From positions 1 to 13,102 of the forward strand of contig JAAYZZ010000101.1 of NCBI GenBank assembly GCA_012514595.1: a stretch of DNA of 13,102 bases. The letters run 5' to 3'. Below the pieces are notes generated by a model. It saw nothing but the letters and a program-made list of their open reading frames with translations. It made no database searches and was not told where the DNA came from. Source of the stretch: Elusimicrobiota bacterium (GTDB lineage: Bacteria; Omnitrophota; Gorgyraeia; Zapsychrales; Fredricksoniimonadaceae). Of this stretch, positions 1 to 7,394 are shown in pieces (position 1 is the stretch's first letter; the number at the start of each line of letters is the position of its first letter). Position numbers and translations under genes: made by a program.

Positions 1-642
1 GGGCTCGATTCCGCCACCGTGCTTTATCATGCCCTGTCGAAGGGGTATCAGGTCCGGGCCCTGATCTTTGATTATGGTCAGAGGCATCGCCGGGAGATCC
101 GGAGCGCCAAGGCTCTGGCCCGTCGGGCCGGCGTCCTTTTCGAGACGGTCGGGATCTCGTTCCCCTGGAAGGGGTCGGCCCTGACCGACCGAAAGCTCCG
201 GGTTCCCGTGGGCGGTGTCAGGAGGGGCGTGATCCCGCCGACATATGTTCCGGCGCGCAATATCATCTTTTTAAGTTTTGCCGCGTCCTGCGCCGAGGCC
301 GTCGGTGCCAGGACGATCTTCATCGGCGCGAACGCGCTGGATTATTCCGGGTATCCGGATTGTCGTCCCGGATTTTTTCGCGCGATGCAGAAGACCCTGG
401 ACCAGGGGCTCAAGACAGGGGTGAGAAAAAAGGGGATCCGGATCGAGGCCCCGCTCTTAAGGATGACGAAGGCCGAGATCATCCGTCGGGGGATCGCGCT
501 GGGTGTGCCCTATGAAAAGACGTGGTCCTGCTATCAGGGGGGGAAGACCCCTTGCGGTGTTTGTGATAGTTGCCGTCTGCGGACGAAGGGATTCTGGGAG
601 GCCGGGGCGAAAGATCCTCTGGTCCCCGGCGGGAGGTCATGA
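1..642 (+). CDS. queC: 7-cyano-7-deazaguanine (preQ0) synthase QueC, 5'-truncated by window edge
   Basis: QueC converts 7-carboxy-7-deazaguanine to preQ0 using ATP and ammonia, in the cytoplasm, on the path to queuosine. The reading frame is open from base 1 and begins GLDSATVLYHAL, which is the second half of the PP-loop motif SGGxDS, so only about ten N-terminal residues are missing. The GTG at 19 is internal and not the true start. Further family signatures are YVPARNIIFLSFA, the NALDYSGYPDCRP segment, and near the C-terminus the zinc-binding cysteine cluster C-x7-C-x2-C-x2-C (CYQGGKTPCGVCDSC, first Cys at codon 177). 213 residues are visible, matching the family's usual 220-230. The stop overlaps the queE start (ATGA), indicating translational coupling. 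Identification is secure. Confidence 0.97.
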   Translation, partial: GLDSATVLYHALSKGYQVRALIFDYGQRHRREIRSAKALARRAGVLFETVGISFPWKGSALTDRKLRVPVGGVRRGVIPPTYVPARNIIFLSFAASCAEAVGARTIFIGANALDYSGYPDCRPGFFRAMQKTLDQGLKTGVRKKGIRIEAPLLRMTKAEIIRRGIALGVPYEKTWSCYQGGKTPCGVCDSCRLRTKGFWEAGAKDPLVPGGRS

Positions 643-1337
643 TCTTGGAACGGGCTAAAGTCATCGAGGTCTTTGATTCGATCCAGGGAGAGGGAAAATA
701 CGCCGGAGTCCCCCAGGTCTTCGTGCGTTTTGCGGGGTGCAACCTGGCCTGTGCCTGGTGCGACAGTTCGCACGCCCGGGATCCCAAGCCCGGGACATTT
801 CGTGAGCTGGAGGCCGAGGCCCTTTGGAAAGAGGTCCGGCCGCTGGTTCCGCAGGTCCACTCGGTGAGCCTGACCGGAGGGGAGCCGCTTCTTCACAGCG
901 CGTTCCTCATGGAATTCCTGCCGTTCCTTACAGCTGCGAACGTGCCCGTGTATCTCGAGACCAACGGGACCCTTCCAGGAGAATTGAAGAAGATCATCGA
1001 GGACGTGGATGTCGTGGCCATGGACGTGAAGCTCCCCTCCTCGACGGGATGCCAGGCCTTTTGGGATGAACATGTCGAATTCCTTCGGATCGCCTGGGGC
1101 AAGGACGTGTTCATCAAGATGGTGATCTCCACAGCGACATGTACGGCCGATATCGAGCGGGCCGTGGAGATGATCTCCAAAGGGGATCCCACGATGCCGC
1201 TTTTTCTGCAGCCCAATCATTTTGAGATCAACTCCGGCGTGATGGACAAATGCCGGGAGTACATGACGTATTGCCGGCAGTATCTTCGGGATGTCCGGAT
1301 TCTGCCGCAGATGCACAAGTTCGTGGGATTGAGATAA
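639..1337 (+). CDS. queE: 7-carboxy-7-deazaguanine synthase QueE (radical SAM)
   Basis: QueE is a radical SAM enzyme that rearranges 6-carboxytetrahydropterin into 7-carboxy-7-deazaguanine, the step before QueC. The start ATG at 639 overlaps the queC stop and has GGGAGG just upstream; the frame runs open further upstream, but this start gives the family N-terminus with VFDSIQGEGKYAG. The 232-residue protein shows the [4Fe-4S] motif C34-x3-C38-x2-C41 in GCNLACAWCD, and the SAM-binding TGGEP motif at residues 79-83. Near the C-terminus LQPNHFEIN and RILPQMHKFVG fit the family ending. The cluster spacing is the standard CX3CX2C form, not the expanded loop seen in some proteobacteria. No queD or folE is seen; they may lie upstream of the window or elsewhere. 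Confidence 0.96.
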   Translation: MILERAKVIEVFDSIQGEGKYAGVPQVFVRFAGCNLACAWCDSSHARDPKPGTFRELEAEALWKEVRPLVPQVHSVSLTGGEPLLHSAFLMEFLPFLTAANVPVYLETNGTLPGELKKIIEDVDVVAMDVKLPSSTGCQAFWDEHVEFLRIAWGKDVFIKMVISTATCTADIERAVEMISKGDPTMPLFLQPNHFEINSGVMDKCREYMTYCRQYLRDVRILPQMHKFVGLR

Positions 1338-1369
1338 GGAGCAGCGATCACTTTTTTAAAGGAGTTCCC

Positions 1370-1771
1370 ATGATGATCAGTTCTTACGAAGGCCTGCAGA
1401 AGAAGGTCCGCACGCTCAAGACGCCGCCGATCGAGGTGTGGGAGAACCAGTATTCGGACCGGGACTATGCGATCCATCTGGAGATCCCGGAGTTCACCTG
1501 CATCTGTCCCAAGACGGGACTTCCGGATTTCGCGGTCGTGAAGATCGATTATCGTCCGGCGAAGGTGTGTCTGGAGCTCAAGTCGCTCAAGATGTATACG
1601 ATCTTCTTTCGGGATGTGGGGATCTTTCACGAGCATCTTGTGAACAAGCTTCTGGATGACTGCGTCAAGGCGTGCCGACCCAGGTGGATGAAGGTCTCCG
1701 TCGAGATGAATCCCCGGGGCGGGATCTACACAAATGTCGAGGCGGAATACAAGAAAGGCCAAAAGGTCTAA
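1370..1771 (+). CDS. queF: NADPH-dependent preQ0 reductase QueF (type I, unimodular)
   Basis: QueF reduces the nitrile of preQ0 to the amine preQ1, which is then exchanged into tRNA. The chosen ATG at 1370 has AAAGGAG (1358-1364) 5 bases upstream; the frame is open further back but has no comparable site. The 133-residue length matches the short Bacillus-type enzyme rather than the long E. coli type. The catalytic segment is CPKTGLPDFA, with the thioimide-forming cysteine at C46 and the acidic partner at D53. The NADPH-binding QueF motif is ELKSLKMY at 69-76, followed by FFRDVGIFHEHLVN and a C-terminal NPRGGIYTNVE. With queC and queE this covers three consecutive steps, so the cell should make preQ1 for queuosine rather than only preQ0. 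Confidence 0.96.
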   Translation: MMISSYEGLQKKVRTLKTPPIEVWENQYSDRDYAIHLEIPEFTCICPKTGLPDFAVVKIDYRPAKVCLELKSLKMYTIFFRDVGIFHEHLVNKLLDDCVKACRPRWMKVSVEMNPRGGIYTNVEAEYKKGQKV

Positions 1772-1818
1772 AGAGCGAGAGGCTGAAAGACCGTGTGCCA
1801 TTTCCGAGAAAGGTCTTT

Positions 1819-2535
1819 ATGAAACGTGTTGATGGTCGGCTTCCTTCCCAGCTCCGCAGGATCGTGATCCAGAAGAACTATTTAAAACACGCCGAAGGCT
1901 CGTGCCTGATCTCTTTCGGCGAGACGAAGGTCGTGTGTTCCGCTTCCGTCGAGGAAGGCGTTCCGCCGTTCCTCAAGGGCAAGGGGCGGGGCTGGGTCAC
2001 GGCCGAGTACGGGATGCTGCCGCGTTCCTGCACGTCCCGCATCAATCGTGAAAAAGCCGGAGGGTCGGGCCGTACCCAGGAGATCCAGCGCTTGATTGGC
2101 CGCTCGCTGCGCGCGGTGGTCGACATGAAGAAGCTGGGTGAGCGGACCATCAAGATCGACTGTGACGTGATCCAGGGGGACGGCGGCACGCGCACCGCGT
2201 CGATCACGGGCGGCTACATCGCGCTCGCGCTGGCCGTCGCGAAGATCCGGAAGGCAGGCCTGATCGAGAAGAGCCCTTTGACCGCGCAGGTTGCAGCTGT
2301 CAGCGTCGGGATGAAGGAGGGGCGCGCCATTCTTGATCTGAATTATGCTGAAGACTCCACAGCGGAAGTGGACATGAACATCGTCATGCTCGGGAGCGGG
2401 AAGTTCGTTGAGGTGCAGGGCACGGCCGAGGGGCAGGCCTTTTCCGAGAAGGACATGGTCGCGATGATGGCCCTGGCCAGGAAGGGGATCCGGGAATTGT
2501 TGATGGTCCAAAGAAGGGTTGCGGGGATAAAATAA
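1819..2535 (+). CDS. rph: Ribonuclease PH
   Basis: RNase PH is a phosphate-dependent 3'-5' exoribonuclease that trims tRNA 3' ends in the cytoplasm, working as a ring-shaped hexamer. The start ATG at 1819 gives the canonical N-terminus MKRVDGR and has GAGAAAGG (1806-1813) 5 bases upstream; the open frame upstream carries no family sequence. The 238 residues contain ISFGETKVVCSASVE, GRGWVTAEYGMLPRS, the phosphate-binding GRTQEIQRLIGRSLR (R85), DGGTRTASITGG (121-132), and the acidic metal-binding EDSTAEVDMN (178-187), then KFVEVQGTAEG. All expected active-site residues are present. The gene lies 47 bases after queF. In many genomes rph is directly followed by rdgB; here an ankyrin-repeat gene separates them. 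Confidence 0.98.
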   Translation: MKRVDGRLPSQLRRIVIQKNYLKHAEGSCLISFGETKVVCSASVEEGVPPFLKGKGRGWVTAEYGMLPRSCTSRINREKAGGSGRTQEIQRLIGRSLRAVVDMKKLGERTIKIDCDVIQGDGGTRTASITGGYIALALAVAKIRKAGLIEKSPLTAQVAAVSVGMKEGRAILDLNYAEDSTAEVDMNIVMLGSGKFVEVQGTAEGQAFSEKDMVAMMALARKGIRELLMVQRRVAGIK

Positions 2536-2549
2536 AAAAGGAACACGAT

Positions 2550-3305
2550 ATGCGTTCATTCATATTCCGCCGCTCACGAACAGTCGCCAATCCCTCGCGA
2601 AGACCGGGGTGCCATAATATAGCTGATATTTTGTGCTTCGCCGGTCTGGTTCTGTTTGCCCTGGGCATTTTGATGTTTGATGCAAAGGCTCAGGAGCGTA
2701 CCCCGCCAAAGGAACCGGGAAGCAATGAGATCTTTTCTTATGACGCTACGCCATTAACATCAGCGGCCCGTAGCGGCGATGTGGACGGGTTGAGGAAGGT
2801 GTTGGAACAGGGCGGTGATATCAATGAAGTCAATGGGAAGGGCCATACAGCATTGATGGTCGCGGCCATTGGCGGCCATACGGCATTCGTCGAAGAACTT
2901 GTCGCGCATAATGCGGCGGTGGACAAGGTTGATTCGGAGGGGGAGACAGCTCTCATGAGGGCCGTCGAAAGCGGATCGTTGGCTATTGCTCAAATACTTA
3001 TCAAGAACAATGCGGATGTTAATATCAAGAACGACGCCGGTGGCACAGCGTTGAGCCGTGCGGCCGTTTCTGGAAATACCGACATGATAGAATTGCTTCT
3101 GGAAAACCAGGCTGATATCAACGCAACCGACATGGATGGGATTACGGCCCTTGGCGTTGCCGTTATCCATCAACGCGTTGAGGCCGCAAAGCTTCTCTTG
3201 GATCGTGGCGCGGACCCGGAAATAAGAAGTCCCGGAGGTTTTAGCGCTGTAGATTTCGCCGGGAGCAGCAGTTCTTCCGCTATTCGAGAACTTTTTAATA
3301 AATAG
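2550..3305 (+). CDS. Exported ankyrin-repeat protein
   Basis: The 251-residue product has no recognisable enzymatic part. A basic N-terminus (residues 1-20, six Arg) precedes a hydrophobic stretch at about 24-43 and an AKA-Q sequence at 45-48 that looks like a signal-peptidase I site, so the protein is probably periplasmic; an uncleaved membrane anchor is the alternative. Residues 67-249 form five full ankyrin repeats and a partial sixth, with the typical pattern G-x-TAL-x-x-A, LL-x-x-x-AD-x-N (for example GETALMRAV and KNNADVNIKND). Such repeats bind proteins; the partner cannot be told. The ATG at 2550 has AAAAGGA upstream. The gene sits inside the rph-rdgB pair and uses ATA, TCA, CGA and TTA codons more than its neighbours: a hand count of the first ~75 codons gives roughly half G/C at third positions, against about 70% in the start of rdgB. 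This suggests later insertion. Confidence 0.86.
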   Translation: MRSFIFRRSRTVANPSRRPGCHNIADILCFAGLVLFALGILMFDAKAQERTPPKEPGSNEIFSYDATPLTSAARSGDVDGLRKVLEQGGDINEVNGKGHTALMVAAIGGHTAFVEELVAHNAAVDKVDSEGETALMRAVESGSLAIAQILIKNNADVNIKNDAGGTALSRAAVSGNTDMIELLLENQADINATDMDGITALGVAVIHQRVEAAKLLLDRGADPEIRSPGGFSAVDFAGSSSSSAIRELFNK

Positions 3306-3322
3306 GACCGTTTTTATTAAAA
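3293..3322 (+). promoter_or_regulatory. AT-only inverted repeat spanning ank stop and rdgB start
   Basis: TTTTAATAAA at 3293-3302 is perfectly complementary to TTTATTAAAA at 3313-3322, with a 10-base loop. The loop holds the ankyrin-gene stop codon (TAG 3303-3305) and AGGA (3304-3307), the only Shine-Dalgarno-like sequence before rdgB. The right arm ends on the A of the rdgB ATG. In mRNA this could partly hide the rdgB start until ribosomes finishing the ankyrin gene open it. The repeat is seen directly; a coupling role is inference, and an AU-only stem would be weak. Confidence 0.45.
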
Positions 3323-3927
3323 TGAAAGAACTTCTTATCGCCACAAAGAACAAGGGAAAAGTCCGGGAGCTTGCGGACCTGCTGAAGCCTAACGGGATCA
3401 CTGTCCTGTCCCTCCTGGATCTGCCGAAAGCGCCCAAGATCGTCGAGGATGGGAATACGTTCCGTGCGAACGCGGCCAAGAAGGCGGTGACGCTGGCGCT
3501 CTTCAGCGGACGCCCGACGATGGGGGAGGATTCGGGGCTCGAGGTCGATGCCCTGGGAGGCCGTCCCGGCGTTTATTCCGCACGGTATTCGGGAGAGGAT
3601 GCGACCGACGAAAAGAATAACGACAAACTTCTCCAAGAGCTGTCCGGCATTTCGGAGGAAAAGAGAACCGCGCGTTACCGCAGCGCGATCGCCTTTGCGG
3701 ATCCTTCCGGACTGATCGATGTGGTGGAGGGGAGTTGCGAAGGAGTGATCTCAACGGAGAAGCGCGGCGCGAACGGCTTTGGTTATGATCCTCTTTTTTT
3801 GATCCCGTCCTATCAGAAGACCTTTGGAGAGCTCCCGCTCGAGGTCAAGCAGACCCTCTCGCACCGCGCCCAGGCCTTTCGCAGGTTCCTGGTCCTTCTT
3901 GAAAGATATCTCGTCCAGACGTCCTGA
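3322..3927 (+). CDS. rdgB: XTP/dITP pyrophosphatase (RdgB/HAM1 family)
   Basis: This enzyme hydrolyses non-canonical purine triphosphates (dITP, XTP, ITP) to monophosphates, keeping deaminated bases out of DNA and RNA. The 201-residue protein aligns well by eye with E. coli RdgB: ATKNKGKVREL at 7-17 (substrate lysine region), E42 matching the metal ligand E41, GEDSGLEVDALGGRPGVYSARYSGEDATD with catalytic D70, NGFGYDPLF at 151-159, and SHRAQA at 180-185. In the usual F-x-E-N-A motif the Glu is replaced by Ala (F47-R-A-N-A). The ATG at 3322 is supported by the motif ten residues in, but the only SD-like AGGA lies 14 bases away, so initiation may depend on coupling to the upstream gene. It converges on the AsmA-like gene with 17 bases between stop codons. 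Confidence 0.97.
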   Translation: MKELLIATKNKGKVRELADLLKPNGITVLSLLDLPKAPKIVEDGNTFRANAAKKAVTLALFSGRPTMGEDSGLEVDALGGRPGVYSARYSGEDATDEKNNDKLLQELSGISEEKRTARYRSAIAFADPSGLIDVVEGSCEGVISTEKRGANGFGYDPLFLIPSYQKTFGELPLEVKQTLSHRAQAFRRFLVLLERYLVQTS

Positions 3928-3944
3928 TCCGTTTGCTCTGATTC

Positions 3945-6900
3945 CTATTCAAAGATCTTGAGAATATTCCCGACGGTATTCTGAAGGGTTTTCTTCAGAA
4001 GGACCGGGGCCGTGATGTTGTGGGTGATCACGGGTTTTGTCACGGTTCCCTTGACCTGGATGTTCATCAACCCCGCGGTCGGATCGATCAGGGTGAGGGC
4101 CTCTCCGTCTGTTCCCGCCGGAGCGTTGATCCTGGGCGTGATATTCAAGTCCACGTTCTGGTTGAGGTCGACCCATCCTTCTCCCAGAAGGGTGACGGCC
4201 GCGCTTTTGAGCGTCAGGTCATTGGTCTGGACCCGTCCCTCCTCCATCGTGAAGGAGAATCCCGCGTCCGTGATGATCAGGTCCCCGCTCTTCAGGGAGG
4301 TGGAGAGGATGCTGAGGATCCTCGAGAGGATCTCGATCTCCCAAAGATATCCGTTCGAGATCCGGAGGAGCCCCTCTCCGTCGGAAAGGTCCCATTCCGC
4401 GATCGTTCCCGAGGCCTTGATCTCTCCGGCCAGGGTCCCGGAGATCTGCCGGTTCTTGAGAGGGCTATGGGCCTTGAGGAGCGCCATGTCGATATCGTTG
4501 ATCCGGGCATTCAGCGTGAAGGGCTGCCCGGGTTGTCCGGTATCGAGGGTGCCGGATCCTTCGAAGGTTCCGTTGTACGCCGAGAATTTGATATCCAGAG
4601 GATCGATCTGTCCGTTCTTTTGCTCCAGAGAGGCCCTCATGTTTTCGAGGCGATAACCCATGAGGGACAGGGCGGGAGAGGAGAAGGAGGCCTGGATCGT
4701 CATTTGCTGTGGAGCAGTGGCCGGGCCCTTGATCGCCCCGTCGAATTTCAGGACCCCGGCGGGGTTGAAGCGGTCGATCAGGTCCGCCTGGGAGGGAAGC
4801 ATGGTCTTCATGTCACGCAGGGCGAGCTTTCCCGATCCCTTCAGGGCCAACAGCGGTCCTTGTTCTTCGAGGAGGACCGTTCCGTTCAGGGAGGCCGAGG
4901 AATCGAGCCACCCACCGGTGAAATTGTCGATGCGGATCTCGTTCGCGGTCTTTTTAAAGACAGTGTCCACCGAGATCCCCGACGATGTGAGCGTCGTGGC
5001 CACATAGGGGGCCAGGAAGTCCTGGAGATAGCCGTTGAGGGTGAGGGTCCGGTCCCGGTACTGGAGCGAGAGGTCCTTCCATGTCAGCGTCGGGGAGTTG
5101 TATTCGAGTGACCCGCTGATGTGAGAGGCGGCCTGGTTCATTCTCTTGCTATCGACAGAAACATCCTTGAGGACCGCCGAGGCGCGCAGGGTCTCGGGGC
5201 CGATCTTTCCCGCCGGACCTTCGATGCGGGCCGTGACATCCGCTTTTCCTTTGATCTCAAGGCCGTGTTCTTTGAAGAGGTCGGGGGCGAACTGTTCGGT
5301 CATGGCCAGGTCCAGGTCAGGGGCCAGGATCTCGGCGTTGATCATCGGGTCCTGGAACGAGGACAGCGATCCGGTCACGGTCATGGCGGTGTTGAGGGTG
5401 GTCAGCGACAGGTTGCGAGTGGAGATCCTGTCCGGTTCCAGGCCCACACGTCCGCGGATATCGGAGATCGTTCCGAGTGTCGGGATCTTGGTGAGCGTTC
5501 CTCCCGCCAGGGTGATCGTTCCGCCGTAGGAGAGTTTTCCATCGACGATCGAGAGGATCATTTCGGCGCCGGGGGATCCCGTAAAGACAGGGCCCGAGGT
5601 CAGCGCGACCGTTCCGTTCTTGAGGTTCGGGTTTGTGCGCAGTTCTACCGAAGACGGGGTGAGACGCAGGAGGGTTCCCGGCGCGGTCAGGGTCCCGTTG
5701 AGGGCCAGGTCTTTGGTCTTGAGGACAGCTCCGTCGAGAAGAACGTCTCCCGCGATCTCGGTCCTCTCTTTCTTGATCGTGACCGTTGCCCCCTTGAGCG
5801 AGACCGTTGCGGCGGCGGAAGGCCCTTCCGAAAGGGCCAGGGACGTCTTTTCGAGACGGATATCGCCGGAAAGGGTGATGGCCTCCGGCGTGGTCTTAAG
5901 AAGAAGAGCGGGCGCCAGGGCCTCTCCCGTGAGGGTTGCTGCTGGGGTCTTGATGGAAAGGCCGTTGGCGGTCAGGGCCGCGCGGCCCTGGGTCTCTTCC
6001 TTTTTCGATGAGATCTGCGCTCCCGAGATCATCAGATCCTGGGCCGCGACGACCTGGTCTTTGATCGTGAACGAGGCCTTTTGAGCCCACACATTTGCCT
6101 GGGCCGAGAGGGCCTCGTCTTTCTTTATAAGAGAGGAGAGGGAGACCTGCCAGTCGACGGCGAGGGTCTGTCCTGCCGATGTCCGTATGGAAAGCCCCAG
6201 GCCCCGGAAGACGCCTTCGAGGGAGAGGTCCTTGCCGGCCGAGGAGAGCGAGGTCTTCTCGGCCGTGAGATCCCCGGTGATCGAGGTGCCATCCGGCAGC
6301 GAGATCCGGGACCCGGTGACGGCGAGATCCCCGGCGACGTTGAGGGCTGTTGTGGTTCCCGAGAGCGCAAGGTCCGCAGAGGAGATCCGGGTCGAGGAGA
6401 TCACGACCGGGAGCACCGTCGGGATGAACCGCAGATATCGGACCATGTCGATGTCCGCGCCCTTCAGGCCGCCTTCGAACGACCGGTCCCTGAGGTCCAT
6501 CTTGAGGCGGATCTCGAGACGGCCATTGGTCGCGGGGAGCTTCGCTTCCGCCGAGACATGGAGCGAGCGCGGAAGGGACACGCTGCCGCGGATATTGACA
6601 GGTCCGATCGTTTCGGCGGTGGCCGGGTCTTGTGCGCGGTCGACGAGATCGATCCGCGCCTCTGTGACCGAGATCCCACGGATGAGAAGTGCCGGCGGTT
6701 GGGATGGCCCTGTCGCGTCTTTTTTCTCGAGGAGATCGCTGAAGTTCCAGAGCCCGTCGTTCTCCTGGACGATGCGGACCGTCGGGGAATCGATATGCAC
6801 CCCGGGGATGATGATCTTTTTTTCCAGGAATGGGAGCATGAGAACCTGGGCCGAGGCCGAAGGAATATGCAGGAGGACCTCGCTCGGGTCATCCTTGGCC

Positions 6901-7106
6901 GCGACCGAGAGGTCTGTGATCACCACCCCCTGGACCGGGTTCCAGGCGAGAGCGCCGAGCGTCACGGTCCGGTTCAGCTGTTCACTGAGCGTCTTGACGA
7001 GAAGCCCCTTGATCTGGACCGGCAAAAGGACGCGGTTGACATAAAAAAGCCCCGCCGTAAGAACGACGAGGATAAGGGCACCGATGAGGAGGATTTTTCT
7101 TTTCAT
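3945..7106 (-). CDS. AsmA-family envelope protein (probable intermembrane lipid transport)
   Basis: The 1053-residue product starts with a short basic end and one hydrophobic helix (residues about 5-23), followed by the family opening: a LSEQLNRTVTLGALAWNP segment, DLSVAAKDD, PFLEKKIIIPGVHIDSPTVRIV and NDGLWNFSDLL. This is typical of AsmA-like proteins, anchored in the inner membrane with a long periplasmic part. The middle is made of repeated short beta strands (LSLxxxTxxI style) that fit a beta-groove fold. The C-terminal part, with ILSILSTSLKSGDL, then LLGEGWVDLNQNVDLNITPR and IQVKGTVTKPVITH, matches the conserved AsmA C-terminal region. Relatives (YhdP, TamB, AsmA) carry phospholipids toward the outer membrane or influence outer-membrane assembly; the exact role here is inferred from family only. 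The start ATG has only a weak upstream GGGA. The gene stands alone on the minus strand. Confidence 0.86.
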   Translation of the reverse strand: MKRKILLIGALILVVLTAGLFYVNRVLLPVQIKGLLVKTLSEQLNRTVTLGALAWNPVQGVVITDLSVAAKDDPSEVLLHIPSASAQVLMLPFLEKKIIIPGVHIDSPTVRIVQENDGLWNFSDLLEKKDATGPSQPPALLIRGISVTEARIDLVDRAQDPATAETIGPVNIRGSVSLPRSLHVSAEAKLPATNGRLEIRLKMDLRDRSFEGGLKGADIDMVRYLRFIPTVLPVVISSTRISSADLALSGTTTALNVAGDLAVTGSRISLPDGTSITGDLTAEKTSLSSAGKDLSLEGVFRGLGLSIRTSAGQTLAVDWQVSLSSLIKKDEALSAQANVWAQKASFTIKDQVVAAQDLMISGAQISSKKEETQGRAALTANGLSIKTPAATLTGEALAPALLLKTTPEAITLSGDIRLEKTSLALSEGPSAAATVSLKGATVTIKKERTEIAGDVLLDGAVLKTKDLALNGTLTAPGTLLRLTPSSVELRTNPNLKNGTVALTSGPVFTGSPGAEMILSIVDGKLSYGGTITLAGGTLTKIPTLGTISDIRGRVGLEPDRISTRNLSLTTLNTAMTVTGSLSSFQDPMINAEILAPDLDLAMTEQFAPDLFKEHGLEIKGKADVTARIEGPAGKIGPETLRASAVLKDVSVDSKRMNQAASHISGSLEYNSPTLTWKDLSLQYRDRTLTLNGYLQDFLAPYVATTLTSSGISVDTVFKKTANEIRIDNFTGGWLDSSASLNGTVLLEEQGPLLALKGSGKLALRDMKTMLPSQADLIDRFNPAGVLKFDGAIKGPATAPQQMTIQASFSSPALSLMGYRLENMRASLEQKNGQIDPLDIKFSAYNGTFEGSGTLDTGQPGQPFTLNARINDIDMALLKAHSPLKNRQISGTLAGEIKASGTIAEWDLSDGEGLLRISNGYLWEIEILSRILSILSTSLKSGDLIITDAGFSFTMEEGRVQTNDLTLKSAAVTLLGEGWVDLNQNVDLNITPRINAPAGTDGEALTLIDPTAGLMNIQVKGTVTKPVITHNITAPVLLKKTLQNTVGNILKIFE

Positions 7107-7141
7107 AGGAGATTCCCAGCGGACGGTTTCAATTTTCTCCT

Positions 7142-7170
7142 AGGATACTGGAACCTTTCCGGTGAGGCAA
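7142..7170 (-). promoter_or_regulatory. Possible sigma70-type promoter for the AsmA-like gene
   Basis: On the minus strand TTGCCT (7170-7165) and TATCCT (7147-7142) are separated by 17 bases, each matching the -35 and -10 consensus at four of six positions. The transcript would start about 30 bases before the ATG at 7106. It is one of two candidates in this spacer, judged by eye only. Confidence 0.3.
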
Positions 7171-7259
7171 GCATTTCGTCAGAGCAAATCTCCCTGAAGG
7201 AGACCCGTGCATTTTTTACAAATCCGAACAAAACAGCACCGTTTTTTTCGCTCTCGTTT

Positions 7260-7265
7260 ATTATA
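7260..7265 (-). promoter_or_regulatory. Perfect -10 hexamer TATAAT facing the AsmA-like gene
   Basis: The minus strand reads TTTTGTATAATAAACG, with an exact TATAAT at 7265-7260 inside the AT-rich part (7205-7280) of the 288-base divergent spacer. The -35 is poor: TTAAGA with a 15-base gap is the best visible. It would leave a leader of about 150 bases. No comparably clear promoter was seen for the plus-strand gene at 7395. Confidence 0.3.
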
Positions 7266-7394
7266 CAAAAGAGCATCCGGTCTTAAGGGGATCCTTCCTG
7301 TCGTCTTCATATGGCCGTTGTCACGAGAGGATGCGGCCCGGAGGGCATAGGGCAGTTGAAGGGTTCCGATCGGGAGAATAAGGAGGGCTGAGGA

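Noticed and set aside
570..638. Upstream ATG at 570 as the queE start
   Set aside because: It would add 23 residues overlapping queC with no family similarity. The ATG at 639 overlaps the queC stop in the usual coupled form and gives the standard N-terminus.
534..1316. 260-codon minus-strand ORF over queC-queE
   Set aside because: It is a shadow of queE; the plus strand has the full radical SAM motif set.
1882..2559. 225-codon minus-strand ORF over rph
   Set aside because: It is a shadow of rph, with a low-complexity His/Arg-rich translation.
3945..7106. Internal repeats of the AsmA gene as a DNA repeat array
   Set aside because: The similarity between segments is at the level of beta-strand pattern in the protein; no repeated DNA unit of useful length was seen.
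6081..7286. 401-codon plus-strand ORF opposite the AsmA-like gene
   Set aside because: The Arg/Gly/Asp-rich translation is typical of antisense frames in this composition. The minus-strand frame has a membrane anchor and AsmA signatures over its full length. The same holds for the plus frames at 4020-5111 and 5121-6011.
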